Assembly: GCA_032718475.1 (NCBI GenBank)
Contig: JAUCBJ010003224.1
Span: 1-22,306, forward strand
DNA from: Nemertoderma westbladi
Lineage: Eukaryota > Xenacoelomorpha > Nemertodermatida > Nemertodermatidae
Direction of reading: 5' to 3'
Length of the DNA: 22,306 nucleotides
Part shown: piece after piece, positions 1 to 9,467 of the stretch
Layout of the letters: each line of letters starts with the position of its first letter
Position numbering within the stretch: the stretch's first letter is position 1
Notes under the pieces: generated by a model
What the model was told of the DNA's origin: nothing
Databases searched by the model: none
Seen by the model: the letters and a program-made list of their open reading frames with translations, nothing else
Made by a program: the position numbers and the translations under genes

Positions 1-2100
1 GGACAGTCAGCTAGTAGGCCTATGATAGCTGGATAGTACAGTACAGTAGTACGGTGTCAGTCAGTTATTATCACATTTTATATTAAATATTAAATATGAC
101 TGTATGAAGATGCAGTGCTGGAGTGTCATTGTGATATGAGGCGGGAGAGGGTGGTTTACAACACAATGACATTAATACTGTAATATAATACTGCAGTACC
201 GGTCAGCCGGTACTGTAAATTCTATTATATCAGTATATTGAATATTGAATATTGTTCGGTGTGTGGAGACAACAGAAGAGTCCAGCTGTCATTCGTACCC
301 TCTATAACCTGACAGCCTGATGCTGTGCTGCTGTGGTAGCAGCAAATTACTGACAGACTGAATTAATAAATAACACATACACCTGTACACTGATACAAGT
401 ACCGGTACATAAGTACTAGGCCTACTGTCTGTCTGTATAAACAGACAACAGTACTGAGTACATAAATTACTACTGCTGTACTGTATTATTACTGTATTAC
501 CGGTACTACAGTACCTACTGACCTACTACAGTACTAGGCCAGGCCTATTTACTTCAGTGCTCTTGCAGTGGTCAGGTGGTAGGCCTATTGTCTGATTGTA
601 CCGGTACCGGTAGTATTAATTGGTATGTAATACAAATGTATTGATATGGTTATGGTGATCAGTTTTACCCAGCCTGCCAGCCAACACTGCAACACACCTC
701 GAACCTGCTACCTGCATGGGCCATGGACGGTACATCTGAATTATAAATTACGTTGCAGTATTGCGAACCTATTAACTGCCATTGCATCACAGGAGGCTTA
801 ACGGTACGGAAGGATTACTATATTGTCAGATTGTAGGTATGGTACCGGTACCGGTAGAAAGTTTGTCAAACTCTCTGCTTTCAGTTCTATATGCCGCCGT
901 CAAAAAAGTGACAACCTTTAAATAATTGCCATTCAGCTTTTCAGTTCAATAAACCAATTTCTTTTAATAGATTACCAGTCCACAGTTTGTCTAAATTTAT
1001 GACTTTTTGGTAGGTTTGACTTTATGATAGTTGGGTAGACTTGAATAGTCATCACCACTGAATACGAAGTTGTTCTTTATATTATTAGAACTGATTATCC
1101 TCTAGGTTGAGTAGCTGAACGGGACCTGGAAAATTAGACCGGCTCACATTACGGAATCTCCTACAGTACCGGTACTGCAGTACTATTAATTTGGTAAGTT
1201 TAGTTAGTAAACAAACTTATAATGACACATCCAGGGCGCAGGGGTCTATAGATGTTTCTTGTTAACTGTCACTGTGAGCTCTGTGCTTGGTCTAGGTCTA
1301 CTTGTCTGTGATTGGGGACGGAAGATCCAGTATTTGCAATTTATTTGAAAATAACATTAATTTGAAAAGAGGAGAAGATCACCAAGGCCTCGCAATCCAG
1401 TACTAAACCGTGGGCAGTTCCGCGCCATAGGTATAGAACGATTTTCTGACCTAAACTAATACATAGATTAGTTTGAGGTTTGTTAAGTTAATGTTTGTTA
1501 TTTGATACCTAATTAATTTTTTATTGGAAATATTTTTCGCCAATAAATTTAAATCATTATCTACCACCTTTCCCCGATCAACGCCTTACTCGGGGGGGGG
1601 GGGGGGGGGCTTTCCAAACTCTTTTTACTTCTCGAGATATGACTGTCTTGTCTTGTCCCCTTTTCTTATATTTTTACGGACAGACTGTCGGACAGTCAGA
1701 TAGACCGACTGACACAGACAGTCACACAATAAACTAGAAATCATTCTAAGTGGAAACTGACCTCAGAAATGAAATCAGCGACCAGGAAAACCCCCATCGC
1801 AAAAATCTGAGCATGGTGTTGTGTTTTCTTGTTGCTAGATATATATTGACAGACATTCTTATATATTGCAGTATTGTGATGAATCCTGTTGAGGATTCTC
1901 CGTGATATTGAAAAGTAACATAGAATTTATAACAATTTAAATTAACTATTCAATTTTTAAAAGTTCGTTTTAGTACCAATCAATTACAAACCAACAATGT
2001 ACCGGTACCGTATAATGAATGTGTATGTATATTACACGATGAGATTATACGTCTTGGGGCGAAGCTTATGTTTAGTTAATAACATAATAATGACGCGGTG
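1..2100. other. Gene-free stretch rich in short palindromes
   Basis: No reading frame here resembles a protein I recognise on either strand. The stretch is notable for short self-complementary words: ACCGGT begins at 198, 401, 499, 600, 606, 844, 850, 1168 and 2001, often within GTACCGGTAC, and TAGGCCTA and CAGTACTG-like words are also frequent. The pairs at 600-611 and 844-855 are direct doublets of the hexamer. A cluster of GACAGAC/CAGTC words lies at about 1679-1725. It may be the upstream flank of a gene outside the window, but nothing in the sequence proves that. Confidence 0.6.
1592..1609. repeat. Poly(G) tract, 18 nt
   Basis: An uninterrupted run of 18 G on the + strand in otherwise AT-rich DNA. 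It is one of seven G or C homopolymers of about 13-24 nt in the window. Length in the assembly may be unreliable because such runs slip during amplification and sequencing. Confidence 0.9.
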
Positions 2101-2124
2101 ACATACTGGATATACTTCTACTAC

Positions 2125-2970
2125 TACTAGGATCGGCATGCTGCATTGCAGCTGCATTTTTAAGAATGCTGTGCCGGCTTGTCGACAAAATTGCACCGCC
2201 ACAACTCCCTATCACCCATGACATTTGCTAGATCATCCGCATCTTCAAGGCCAGTGTCCTTTAAGATGCGTCTCAAGAAAGTCATGGGCTGTCCACCGTG
2301 CTTATTCACTCCATGAGGCTGCCAAAGTACAAGATTATGCACTGGCTGGTCCTCACGGCGAAAGCAATGTCCTGCAAAGCGGAGGCGATTTTGTTCTAGT
2401 GTCAAGCTTGGGGGAACCAATGAGACACCTCCAATGTTATATAGTGTCTGGTTGGAGATGTGTGCATTGCACTTGACACAATGAACCCGGCGTAGCATTC
2501 TTGTGAATGTGCCATCCAGAGATTTGGTGTCCTCAGCAGTTAGAGCCCAGCATGGACTCCCGTAGAGGAGTACTGGAACTACTGCTGCTCTAAATAATCG
2601 GACCTTAAGTTTCCGATTAATTCTCGGTGACTTCCAAATCCTGGAAAGCCTATTCAAGGCTGCCCATGCCTTTCCCTTACGTATTCGAAGGTCCTCACCT
2701 GACTTCCGGATCCATGATCCCAGGTAACAGAAGTCGTCCACATGCTCAAGCATACCATCCTTTGATCTTATGCTCATCCGATCAGAGACTTGCTGAGGAC
2801 TTTCAAAGTTAACTGTCAAAATTTTGGTCTTTTTGGAGTTAATAAAAAGACCAACACTAGAAGCAGCATGTTCTAATGAGCTGAGGAGCCGTTGGGCTCC
2901 CTCTAGTGATTCTGAGAGTACTCCTAAGTCATCAGCAAAGTCTAGATCAGTTAGGGACTTGGCAGGTTCC
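2125..2970 (-). pseudogene. LINE reverse transcriptase, C-terminal half (3' part of split element)
   Basis: Minus-strand reading frame open from 2969 down to the stop at 2160, about 270 codons. It starts inside the reverse transcriptase palm and carries the catalytic box FADD (codons at 2928-2939), followed by thumb-region sequence. Typical non-LTR signatures are visible: FCYLGSWI, a KAWAALNRLSRIW segment, and VVPVLLYGSPCWAL. A basic, Trp/Cys-containing tail ends the protein. About 35 bp past the stop lies a short TAG/CTA trinucleotide run (about 2117-2130), plausibly the element's 3' tail. The N-terminal part of the same RT is found at 3622-4275 in the same frame and strand; the two were separated by a LINE insertion. 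The style of the motifs resembles RTE-like or related endonuclease-RT elements; the clade call is tentative. No promoter or endonuclease domain is present, so this copy is dead. Confidence 0.85.
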
Positions 2971-2972
2971 AG

Positions 2973-3353
2973 TACTATTTAACACAAAAAACCAGGGACT
3001 GTACCGGCACTGAACTAAGATCAAAAGCTAAAATTCCAATTCTAACAGCATATCGGGAATATTTTGGGCTAATATATTATTACAAATACCTATTTCACCT
3101 GTCAGAACCATACAAAATCCTTGAATTACCATTTATATCAAATACACATATCCATCTAAATAAACGCACTATTCAACTAAGACTGCCGAAAACAACCAAT
3201 ATCTATGGCCACAACAGTATGATAGTACAACTAACAAAAATGTGGAATATGTTACCTTTACCTATCAAAAAATGTTATAACAAACCGACAGAATTCAAAA
3301 ACAAATTAAAATCCCATTTTCTATCTCGCTACCACCGGGAGGAAGTCACCTAA
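2973..3353 (+). pseudogene. LINE ORF2 C-terminal fragment
   Basis: Plus-strand frame open for about 126 codons, ending with TAA at 3351-3353. There is no start codon because the element is truncated. The protein end matches the pattern of CR1/L2/Jockey-type RT C-termini: a region of the form LRLPKTTNIYGHNS, then KMWNMLPLPIK, then a TEFKNKLKSHFLSRY tail. This corresponds to the usual 'YGRRSF..WN.LP..I....S...FK..LK..L' pattern of the family. It lies nested, in the opposite direction, within the host LINE at 2125-4275. It is non-functional in isolation since it lacks endonuclease and RT catalytic domains. Confidence 0.75.
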
Positions 3354-3377
3354 AATATTTATTTAAGTTTTTGTTGT

Positions 3378-3401
3378 GGGGGGGGGGGGGGGGGGGGGGG
3401 G
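3378..3401. repeat. Poly(G) tract, 24 nt
   Basis: Longest G homopolymer in the window, in the 3' UTR of the inserted LINE, 25 bp after its stop codon. The exact length may be uncertain. Confidence 0.9.
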
Positions 3402-3588
3402 CAATGATTGGATTGTGGGTATCTAAATAAATTGTGTATCTAAATTTAAATTAAGTTGTTACAATACTGTATGTACCTCTACTGTACAGCTCATGCATTA
3501 TATGCATGTGGTCTTTTAACGCTTATTCAATTATCAGTTGTCGCCTGAGACAAACTGCCTCGATTGGTGCTTATAACTATCGAGAATG

Positions 3589-3594
3589 AATAAA
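3589..3594 (+). terminator. LINE polyadenylation signal AATAAA
   Basis: AATAAA just before the (ATT)n tail at about 3598-3621, at the expected position for the 3' end of the truncated LINE. It follows a compact GC-richer segment (about 3540-3585) that could form a 3' stem recognised by the element's own RT; that role is inference. Confidence 0.5.
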
Positions 3595-3621
3595 AGAATT
3601 ATTATTATTATTATTATTATT

Positions 3622-4275
3622 AGGATTTCCTCGAATTCTGGAGCCAGTAGGTGGAGTTATCATCACCCCATCATCATTATGATGATCTAAGGACATGCGT
3701 AGAACATAGTCAACAACAATTATGAACTAGAATGGTGCAAGTGTGTCTCCCTGGAGGACGCCCCATAACACTTCAAATGGTTCTGTGTCACCGTCAACAG
3801 TAGACACAAATGTTGTCGAACCATCGTATACTGATCTGATTGCTGCAATAATTTCATCAGGAATCCCATATGATGAAAGTATGCTGAACATACGTGAGCG
3901 AGAGATTGAATCAAAGGCCTTGAAGAAGTCAACAAAGATAGCAGCCAGATGCCTGTCTTTCTTTTTTGATAACTCTTCAATTATCCTTCTAAGTGCCAAA
4001 ATGGGCTCCATGGTCCCACGACCTTTACGGAACCCATTCTGATTTCCACGGAGCAGTCTCTCGATGGGATCCCTGATGCGATTTAATAGAATTCTATTGT
4101 ATAGCTTTGCAGCAATCGAGATCAATGAGATTCCCCGAAAAGAACCATAGAGTGTTAGGTTGCCCTTCTTGGGAACTGGCACCAACTTATTTGTTTTCAT
4201 TTCTTGTGGGACTCTTGTTGTTCGGTACATGTCTACTATGATGGGATAGATGAACTTTAAACACTCAGGTATTTT
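3622..4275 (-). pseudogene. LINE reverse transcriptase, N-terminal/palm half (5' part of split element)
   Basis: Minus-strand frame beginning near 4275 and reading toward 3622. It contains RT motifs in order: VPVPKKGNLTLYGSFRGISL (RT motifs 0-2), NQNGFRKGRGTM, the first catalytic Asp box FVDFFKAFDSI (about 3908-3937), and the GVLQGDTLAPF box (about 3727-3760). An in-frame TAG at 3727-3729 replaces the residue that normally follows LAPF; downstream the frame stays open and still looks like RT (FIIVVDYVLRMSLD) down to Asn-Pro at 3622. So one nonsense change plus the LINE insertion at 2971-3621 disable the gene. The 5' end stops at the inverted-repeat element at 4284, with endonuclease domain missing. 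It is the partner of 2125-2970. Clade (RTE-like) is tentative. Confidence 0.85.
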
Positions 4276-4283
4276 ACTGGATA

Positions 4284-4750
4284 TACACCATGTCCTGGAA
4301 TATAGTGTCGTTATTCTGGTACATGTCCCCACACTCCCCACCCCCCCCCCCCCCCCTCCCCCCCAAAAAAATTTTTTTTTCTTCTCCCTCCTCCTTAGTG
4401 GGTGAGCGAAAATTTTTATTTTTGCTTTCGTTCTTTAGCTACAAACGTTTGAAAAAAGTGTCTCCAGCGATATTACACCAGTTACACCGCAGTTATTCTT
4501 CAATTTTATAGTGATTTGAAGGTACTAGTGGAAAGCTGGACATGCAAGGATTCCAAATATGTAATAATATTTGAATTTGGTTGGGAAACAGGTGAGATTG
4601 AAAGCAAAAATAAAAATTCTGACTCACCCACTAAGGAGGAGAGAGATTAAACTAACTCTGTTTCAAGTTTCATGCAATCTCATTAAGATTTGTAGAAATT
4701 TTTTTTTTGGTACAGTACGAGAACCACACTATATTCCAGGACATGGTGTA
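4284..4750. mobile_element. Inverted-repeat (foldback) element, copy A
   Basis: Bounded by a 24-bp inverted repeat: 4284-4307 (begins TACACCATGTCCTGG) and its near-perfect reverse complement at 4727-4750. A second pair of inverted segments lies inside at about 4389-4432 and 4598-4641, containing CCTCCTTAGTGGGTGAG and its complement. The middle (about 4440-4597) is unique. The left arm carries a C16 run at 4341-4356. The element abuts the truncated 5' end of the LINE at 3622-4275, so it may have inserted there. No coding capacity. I see no clear target duplication. Confidence 0.7.
4341..4364. repeat. Poly(C) tract, 16 nt then T then 7 nt
   Basis: C homopolymer inside the left arm of the foldback element at 4284-4750, followed directly by A7 and T-rich runs. 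Confidence 0.9.
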
Positions 4751-5639
4751 TTGGAAATACATAGTAAACATATATCTCGAGAGATAGGCTAAACAGATTT
4801 TCCTAAGTTTTGGTGATAATGTTGAAAACATTTGTTTCGAGGTGTGGAACCAAAAAAAATTACCAAAATTATTGAAAAAAACATGACATTTAATCATATT
4901 TTTTATTAAAAAATTTATTTAACCATTTATTTACCGCAAAATATGGTTTAACTCCAAAACACCCCACGGAAGTTAGGGAGTTTTTAGTTCAGCGTATTCG
5001 CCGTAGTCAATAGTTCACTAGAATACCAAATTTTACTAAATTCCATCGAGTAATTCCTGAGAAAAGTGTACCAGTCCAGTACCTAATTATTAAAAAAACT
5101 GAAAAATTTTATTTTGAGAAAAAGTTTTAACTAAATTTTCAAAAATTTCAAAGTTTTAACTAAATTTTCAAAAAATTTACGAATGCTCGTCTGTCAAAAA
5201 CGAATTAATTATTTCACCGGCGTAAAATTTTCGCATTGCGAGTTTTCTTGGACGGTGATTTCATTTTCGTTGTCAATTTTTTAAATTTGAAGTAATCCGT
5301 ACTGTCTCTCTGCCCGTCTGTCTTTCGGTCTGTCTGTCATAAACCGACCAAGAAACAACCCATAACGAATAATTTAGGCTAGTGGTATAGTGGTATACTT
5401 TCATCGTTTTTTTGACATACAACCTGTCAGACAGACACACAGGGACAGTTGTAGTGCTAGCTAAACACGCCTCTATTGAAATAGCTATAAAACAAGAATG
5501 GGTTGAGATCTCGAAAAACCTTTTTCAGATTTGAAATCTCCCTTTAAGTTTGGTTTAGAATCGACTATAACTCAAGAATCGTTTTTTTTTACCCTCACGG
5601 CGGGCTGGTCCCCTTAAATAGAATAAATGACGTGCAGCG
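4751..5639. other. AT-rich intergenic stretch without recognisable gene
   Basis: No protein-like reading frame. The sequence is dominated by A and T homopolymers, a 29-bp tandem duplication at 5121-5178, and clusters of CTGTCTGTC / GACAGACA words near 5300-5340 and 5427-5445. It sits between two oppositely oriented copies of the same inverted-repeat family, so it may itself be transposon-derived, but I found no matching ends. Confidence 0.5.
5121..5178. repeat. 29-bp tandem duplication
   Basis: Two adjacent near-identical 29-bp units, 5121-5149 and 5150-5178, each starting AAAGTTTTAACTAAATTTTC. They differ only at the last few bases. Looks like a recent local slippage or unequal exchange product. 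Confidence 0.85.
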
Positions 5640-6008
5640 AAAGCAAATACATGCAACTTTCGAATGCCCATATCTCAGCTATTTCCCAACCAAATTTAAA
5701 CATTTTAACATATTTGGAATCCTTGCACGGTCAGCCAGCTTTCCATTGCTACCAACAAATGACTTGATTGGTGAATGACTGAAGAATAACTGCATTACGA
5801 TACGACTGGCGCAATATCGCTGGAGACACTTTTTCAAATGCTTGAAGCGAAAGATTGAAAGCGAAAATAAAAATTCTGGCCCACCCATTAAGGGGGAGGG
5901 AAATTAAACTTTCTGTTTCAATTTTCATGCAATCTCATTAATATTTATAGAAAAATTTGGGGGGTCCATGTCACCGAATTACGACATATCATTCCTGGAT
6001 ATGGTCTA
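5640..6008. mobile_element. Inverted-repeat family, truncated copy B
   Basis: Homologous to the element at 4284-4750 but in the opposite orientation. Shared landmarks include TTTCCCAACCAAATT, ACATATTTGGAATCCTTGCA, ATATCGCTGGAGACACTTTT, and GAAAATAAAAATTCTG followed by a CACCCA(T/C)TAAG segment. The right end, about 5993-6008, ends CCTGGATATGGTCTA, equivalent to the CCAGGACATGGTGTA end of copy A. The equivalent of copy A's other arm is missing beyond about 5685. Divergence is visible by eye, so the two copies are not a recent duplication. Confidence 0.7.
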
Positions 6009-6780
6009 ACGAGAAACAATTATTATTTGAACCAACAATGTAATTTGCCCGTTAACATGGAAACCAGCATAATGACTACCGATTTCATAAATTTACTTCA
6101 CTTACTATCTTGTGCGCTCAACATAATTATCTCGAGCGCCCAAGTCAAGATACTTTTGATTTTATTGGTTGGCCAGATTTGGCGGGAAGTTCAAATGCAT
6201 AAGTCTGGTAATGGTTTATGGTGGTCGTGTGTGGTTCCGGTAAAAGTTTTAAAAACTTTTTTGTAGTTCATAATTATTGTATATTTGAGTCAAATTTGTT
6301 TGTAAAACCGATATTTCGTGACTTTTCCTAAAATTTAATGGCGAATCCTACAGAGCAAACGCCATTTATATGGCTATGTTAGTTTTTGTGCTGTGGTCTC
6401 TTTCTGACACCCTTTTCCAGTATATAGAGCTATTTTTTGTGCTAAAATTTTGAAAAGGTTTTAAGGCTCACTAAAATTAATTTATGTGCGCTATAAAGCG
6501 GTTTTTTGGATGCTGATCGCGATTATAGAACTCAAATATAACATCGAGTAAATTTTTGGTAATTTTGAATGTGCCCGCTCTGGGGCACTAAAAAAAACAA
6601 GTGATGGAAATATGATAATGAAACCACTAAATCAAATTGATTTTATGACCATATGGGTTTTTGGGATGCTGTTTGAGTTGAGTATTGAGTGGTGACGGCA
6701 CCACACCCCATAGTGGTGGGGCCCCTGTTCATGTGCACATTGGGCAATCCCGAATCCGCCACTGCATTGTATGGTAATTA
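6009..6780. other. Intergenic stretch, one possible solitary hAT terminus
   Basis: No recognisable gene; a 79-codon plus-strand frame (6027-6266) has no familiar features. Near 6743-6764 the minus strand reads CAGTGGCGGATTCGG, which looks like a hAT-type terminal repeat, but I found no partner end and no 8-bp duplication. It is either an isolated fragment or chance. Confidence 0.35.
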
Positions 6781-6921
6781 AAACAATCCCACATAAAAAG
6801 TCGGCCGGTATCGGGAATCATGCCCGATAAATGCAATCCTTCCAGAGGGCTGGACTGTAGCGCAGCGGACTATATAGCGTAGCGGAACGTAATACCGATC
6901 GACTTTTTATGTATGATTGTT
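6781..6921. mobile_element. Short inverted-repeat element (about 141 bp)
   Basis: Imperfect terminal inverted repeats of about 30 bp: left 6781-6811 contains ACATAAAAAGTCGG then CGGTAT, and right about 6891-6921 reads as its reverse complement with a few mismatches (ATACCGATCGACTTTTTATG). The interior (6812-6890) is GC-richer and non-coding. Length and structure fit a MITE-like hairpin; the class is unknown. Confidence 0.65.
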
Positions 6922-7039
6922 ATTCCTGCTTGAACAGAATAAATTTTATTTTGCAAAGATTTTCTTTCTTCCGTATATTTCTGAAATAGCAATGCTTATA
7001 CTAAACTATACTACGTACTGATGTTGAATATTGATGTCC

Positions 7040-8035
7040 TAGAACACTTTTTTTTGTTCTAGAGCATTTTTTGTTCTAGAACAATTGTTTAAAAAAACAT
7101 AACTTTGTTAAACTAGCTAGTTTTTGCTACTTTTTATTGTCCTAGAACATGTTAGCTATCAATTTAGGTTCTAGAACACTTTATTTGTTCTAGAACATTT
7201 TATTTAAATTTTTTAAACTAGCTAGTTTGTGCTACTTTTTAATGTCGTAGAACATGTTAGCTACAGTACTGGCCACCGTAAAACGCAGATTTGCACAAAT
7301 GTGAACAACTGAACACATTTGATCAAATGTGTACCAGTGTAATGTAATGTTGTTGAACGGGACAATTGAACATATTTGAATTGGCAACAACCAACATTTT
7401 TTCGCCAAAGGATACATTTGAATACTTTTGAAACGCTTAGTAATCTGGAAACTCTCTGTAGTTTGCCGCGAACTGTCACTCACTGCAGCTGGAAATGCGA
7501 TAAGGATTTTGTTTACCTTTATAGTGTGCGGTTAATAGTGTCTAGTAGGCAAGCCTATAGTTAGTGATGTAAAGGCATCTTATGGTGTTTCTCACTGCCC
7601 TCTCGGTGTCAGACTAATGGCGCTACATCTCCCTGCACTAAATTAATTATTCAATGGTCTAGGCTCCTCCATCCATATACCCATCCACTCCATGAATCTC
7701 CATGTGGTCTTGTATGTAGTTCTCTATCTACCAATACAGCCCATGTCCGCAATGTTACGCCCTGGGGGCTCTCTCATCTCCCTGATATCAGACATAAAGG
7801 CGCACCACACACAGCTTTTGTCGGTTCCAGCAAGTCAGCCTCCTGCTGTGTGATATAGAACATAACTCGCCATTGAATTAATGTAATGACCTGCCAATCA
7901 GATGACTTGAACAAGTGTGTTCACATGTGATCACATTTGATGAAATCTGCTTTTCCTGGTGACCTGTACTGTATTAATTTAGGTTCTAGAACACTTTATT
8001 TGTTCTAGATCATTTGTTTCGAAAAAAATTTAAAT
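7040..8035. repeat. About 120-130-bp tandem repeat with TTCTAGAA palindromes, interrupted by a MITE
   Basis: At least two full units and one partial unit. Unit 1 is about 7040-7168; unit 2 is 7169-7263 continued at 7972; a partial unit 3 follows to about 8035. Shared blocks are GTTCTAGAACACTTTATTTG, AAACTAGCTAGTTT, GCTACTTTTTA, and AGAACATGTTAGCTA. Each unit has two or three GTTCTAGAAC-type palindromes spaced about 20 bp apart. The array is split at a TA by the element 7264-7971. No coding capacity. Confidence 0.75.
7264..7971. mobile_element. TA-target MITE-like element with about 60-bp imperfect TIRs
   Basis: Left end starts CAGTACTGGCCACCG and the right end, read on the minus strand, starts CAGTACAGGTCACC. 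Similarity continues inward for about 60 bp (GCAGATTT, ACAAATGTGA blocks). TA dinucleotides flank both sides (7262-7263 and 7972-7973). Removing 7264-7971 plus one TA gives a junction identical, apart from one base, to the uninterrupted sister unit of the host tandem repeat at about 7150-7176. That is direct evidence for insertion. The 708-bp body has no transposase-like reading frame, so it is non-autonomous. TA duplication points to the Tc1/mariner-type or a related superfamily; assignment is inference. Confidence 0.8.
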
Positions 8036-8237
8036 TATTGATCAATTGATCGTTATACAAGCCGTATTAAAAAAATACTGAATTTTTGCAGCAATCTATA
8101 TTTTGTATAAAAAAAAACTAGCTAGGTGGCCTAGTAAATAATTACTTGCTAGGCTGACTATTTAATAAAAATTACTAGCTACCATGATTCATAAATTATT
8201 CGAGACAAATTGAATGTGGATTAAATTATAAAAAGTA

Positions 8238-9047
8238 CCGGGTGTTCCATAATAATTGCCCCCCCCCCCCCCCTGGCCAGCTAAAACTGCCAGACATGTA
8301 CTTTAGTGTAATATATCATTCGAAAGATAATTGAATTATGAGCTTTTTTTTAGGGCCCAATACGAAAGTATAAAAATTTTATAGGCAATTCTTTAAACCT
8401 ATCTTACTTTTCAATATTTGTGATTTAATCACAATTAAAAAAATATATATAATTTATCCAGCGTTAGTCATCAGATTTGCAACCCTGTTTAAACAGTTAT
8501 TACTGCCTGACTTTTGCTGTATTGCAATATATTACAGTATTCAGTTACCTGTATTAGTGTTTCTTTGGTAATTTTACTGAATTAGGCCTAACAGAAGTAA
8601 TTAAAATGACAAGTTCCAGTGCACAATCTTCGATGACTCTGAAGAAAAACGTATGGTTGGCAGAATCAGAGATGTTACTTTTAGAGAGGGTCGTGATTCT
8701 GTGGCATAATCAAACTGAACTCAAACCAAAACGGCCCTTTTAAGGGCCAACATCCTTTGCCACTATCGAGGAGATCCCCGTGCTGCAAAGGGGAAGCATG
8801 GCTGTAAAGCTGATGCCTAACGCTGGATAAATTATATTTTTTTAATTGTGATTAAATCAAAAATAACGAAAAATAAGATAGGTTTAAAGAATAGCCTATA
8901 AAATTTTTATACTTTTGTATTGGACCCTAAATTGTTGCATGTAAGCTCAGAATTAAATTATCTTTCGAATGATATATTACACTAAGGTACATGTTTGGCA
9001 GTTTTGGCTGGCCGGGGGGGGGGGGGCAATCATTATGGAACACCCGG
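8238..9047. mobile_element. TA-target element with about 240-bp terminal inverted repeats
   Basis: Left arm 8238 to about 8480 and right arm about 8805-9047 are inverted copies, with outer ends CCGGGTGTTCCATAATAATTG and its complement. Each arm includes a C or G run at the same place (C15 at 8259-8273; G13 at 9014-9026). TA flanks both ends (8236-8237, 9048-9049). Arms are well conserved, including ATATATCATTCGAAAGATAAT-like and CCAGCGTTA blocks. The central 325 bp contains a 45-codon frame (8606-8743). TA duplication suggests a Tc1/mariner-like or related transposon derivative. Confidence 0.8.
8606..8743 (+). pseudogene. Small ORF in the centre of the TIR element, possible transposase relic
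   Basis: 45-codon frame with ATG at 8606 and TAA at 8741-8743, located between the two 240-bp arms. The peptide is Ser-rich at the start, then has a Leu/Glu-rich stretch (WLAESEMLLLERVVILWHN) and a basic tail. After the stop, another frame reads CHYRGDPRAAKGKHGC to about 8818, which could be a frameshifted continuation. The position between TIRs is where a transposase would sit and the two pieces together could be a degraded N-terminal DNA-binding region, but I do not recognise the family and no catalytic DDE segment is present. Confidence 0.25.
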
Positions 9048-9453
9048 TACTAGCTAACACAAAATCAAAATTTACTAGCAACGTAATACTAATAAGTACC
9101 TTAGCAATTTACCGGGCATGATTGTAATTTAGCGGGGATGTTTGTAAAATCATTCCCACAAAATTTATTAATAAGCACTATTAGTCAGGTCGCTTAACCT
9201 CAAAAATAAGGTTAATGTGGACGTTCTGGACAAACTTCCCATAATTTGCACAGGAGTAGATAATTACCATACCTTTCATTTTTTAAGGGGAACCAACTTT
9301 GCAACATTATTTATCGGTCCCATATTACCATGATAACAGGAGGTCATTTACAAAAGTCCACCTTCCAATAAAGCTACAGTCTTTTATTTTAACCTTGACC
9401 TACCCCCCATATATCAGCATCAGAGATTCTATTGACGTCATTTGTAAAACTCG

Positions 9454-9467
9454 GTTGCCATGGCAAC
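9454..9467. promoter_or_regulatory. Perfect X-box-like palindrome (left arm)
   Basis: GTTGCCATGGCAAC, a 14-bp perfect palindrome that equals the symmetric optimum X-box bound by RFX-family winged-helix factors. Being duplicated in the element arm, it may be element sequence rather than a host regulatory site; binding is inference. Confidence 0.5.

Larger units (their letters stand above)
2971..3621 (+). mobile_element. 5'-truncated LINE inserted into another LINE
   Basis: A plus-strand LINE 3' end interrupts the minus-strand LINE RT. It comprises the end of an ORF (2973-3353), a 3' UTR containing a 24-nt poly(G) tract (3378-3401), an AATAAA signal (3589-3594), and an (ATT)n tail (about 3598-3621). 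The flanks carry a short imperfect duplication, AGGTTCC at 2964-2970 and AGGATTTCC at 3622-3630. In minus-strand codons both correspond to the same Glu/Asn-Pro position of the host RT, as expected of a target-site duplication. Severe 5' truncation and a microsatellite tail are typical of CR1/L2/Jockey-type elements. Confidence 0.8.

Noticed and set aside
3598-3621. (ATT)n microsatellite as an independent locus
   Set aside because: Its position after AATAAA at the LINE 3' end shows it is the element's tail.
6027-6266. 79-codon plus-strand ORF
   Set aside because: No recognisable motif, no conserved composition, and it is in repeat-derived AT-rich sequence; length is within chance expectation.
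6743-6764. hAT-like terminus CAGTGGCGGATTCGG on the minus strand
   Set aside because: No partner terminus or 8-bp duplication found; kept only as a remark in the stretch entry.
6845-6900. TAGCGCAGCGG near 6858, resembling a tRNA A box
   Set aside because: No B box (GGTTCGA-type) follows at a suitable distance and no cloverleaf can be drawn; it is the interior of a short inverted-repeat element.
7040-8035. CRISPR-like interpretation of the repeated GTTCTAGAAC units
   Set aside because: Units are about 120-130 bp, spacers are not unique, and the DNA is animal.
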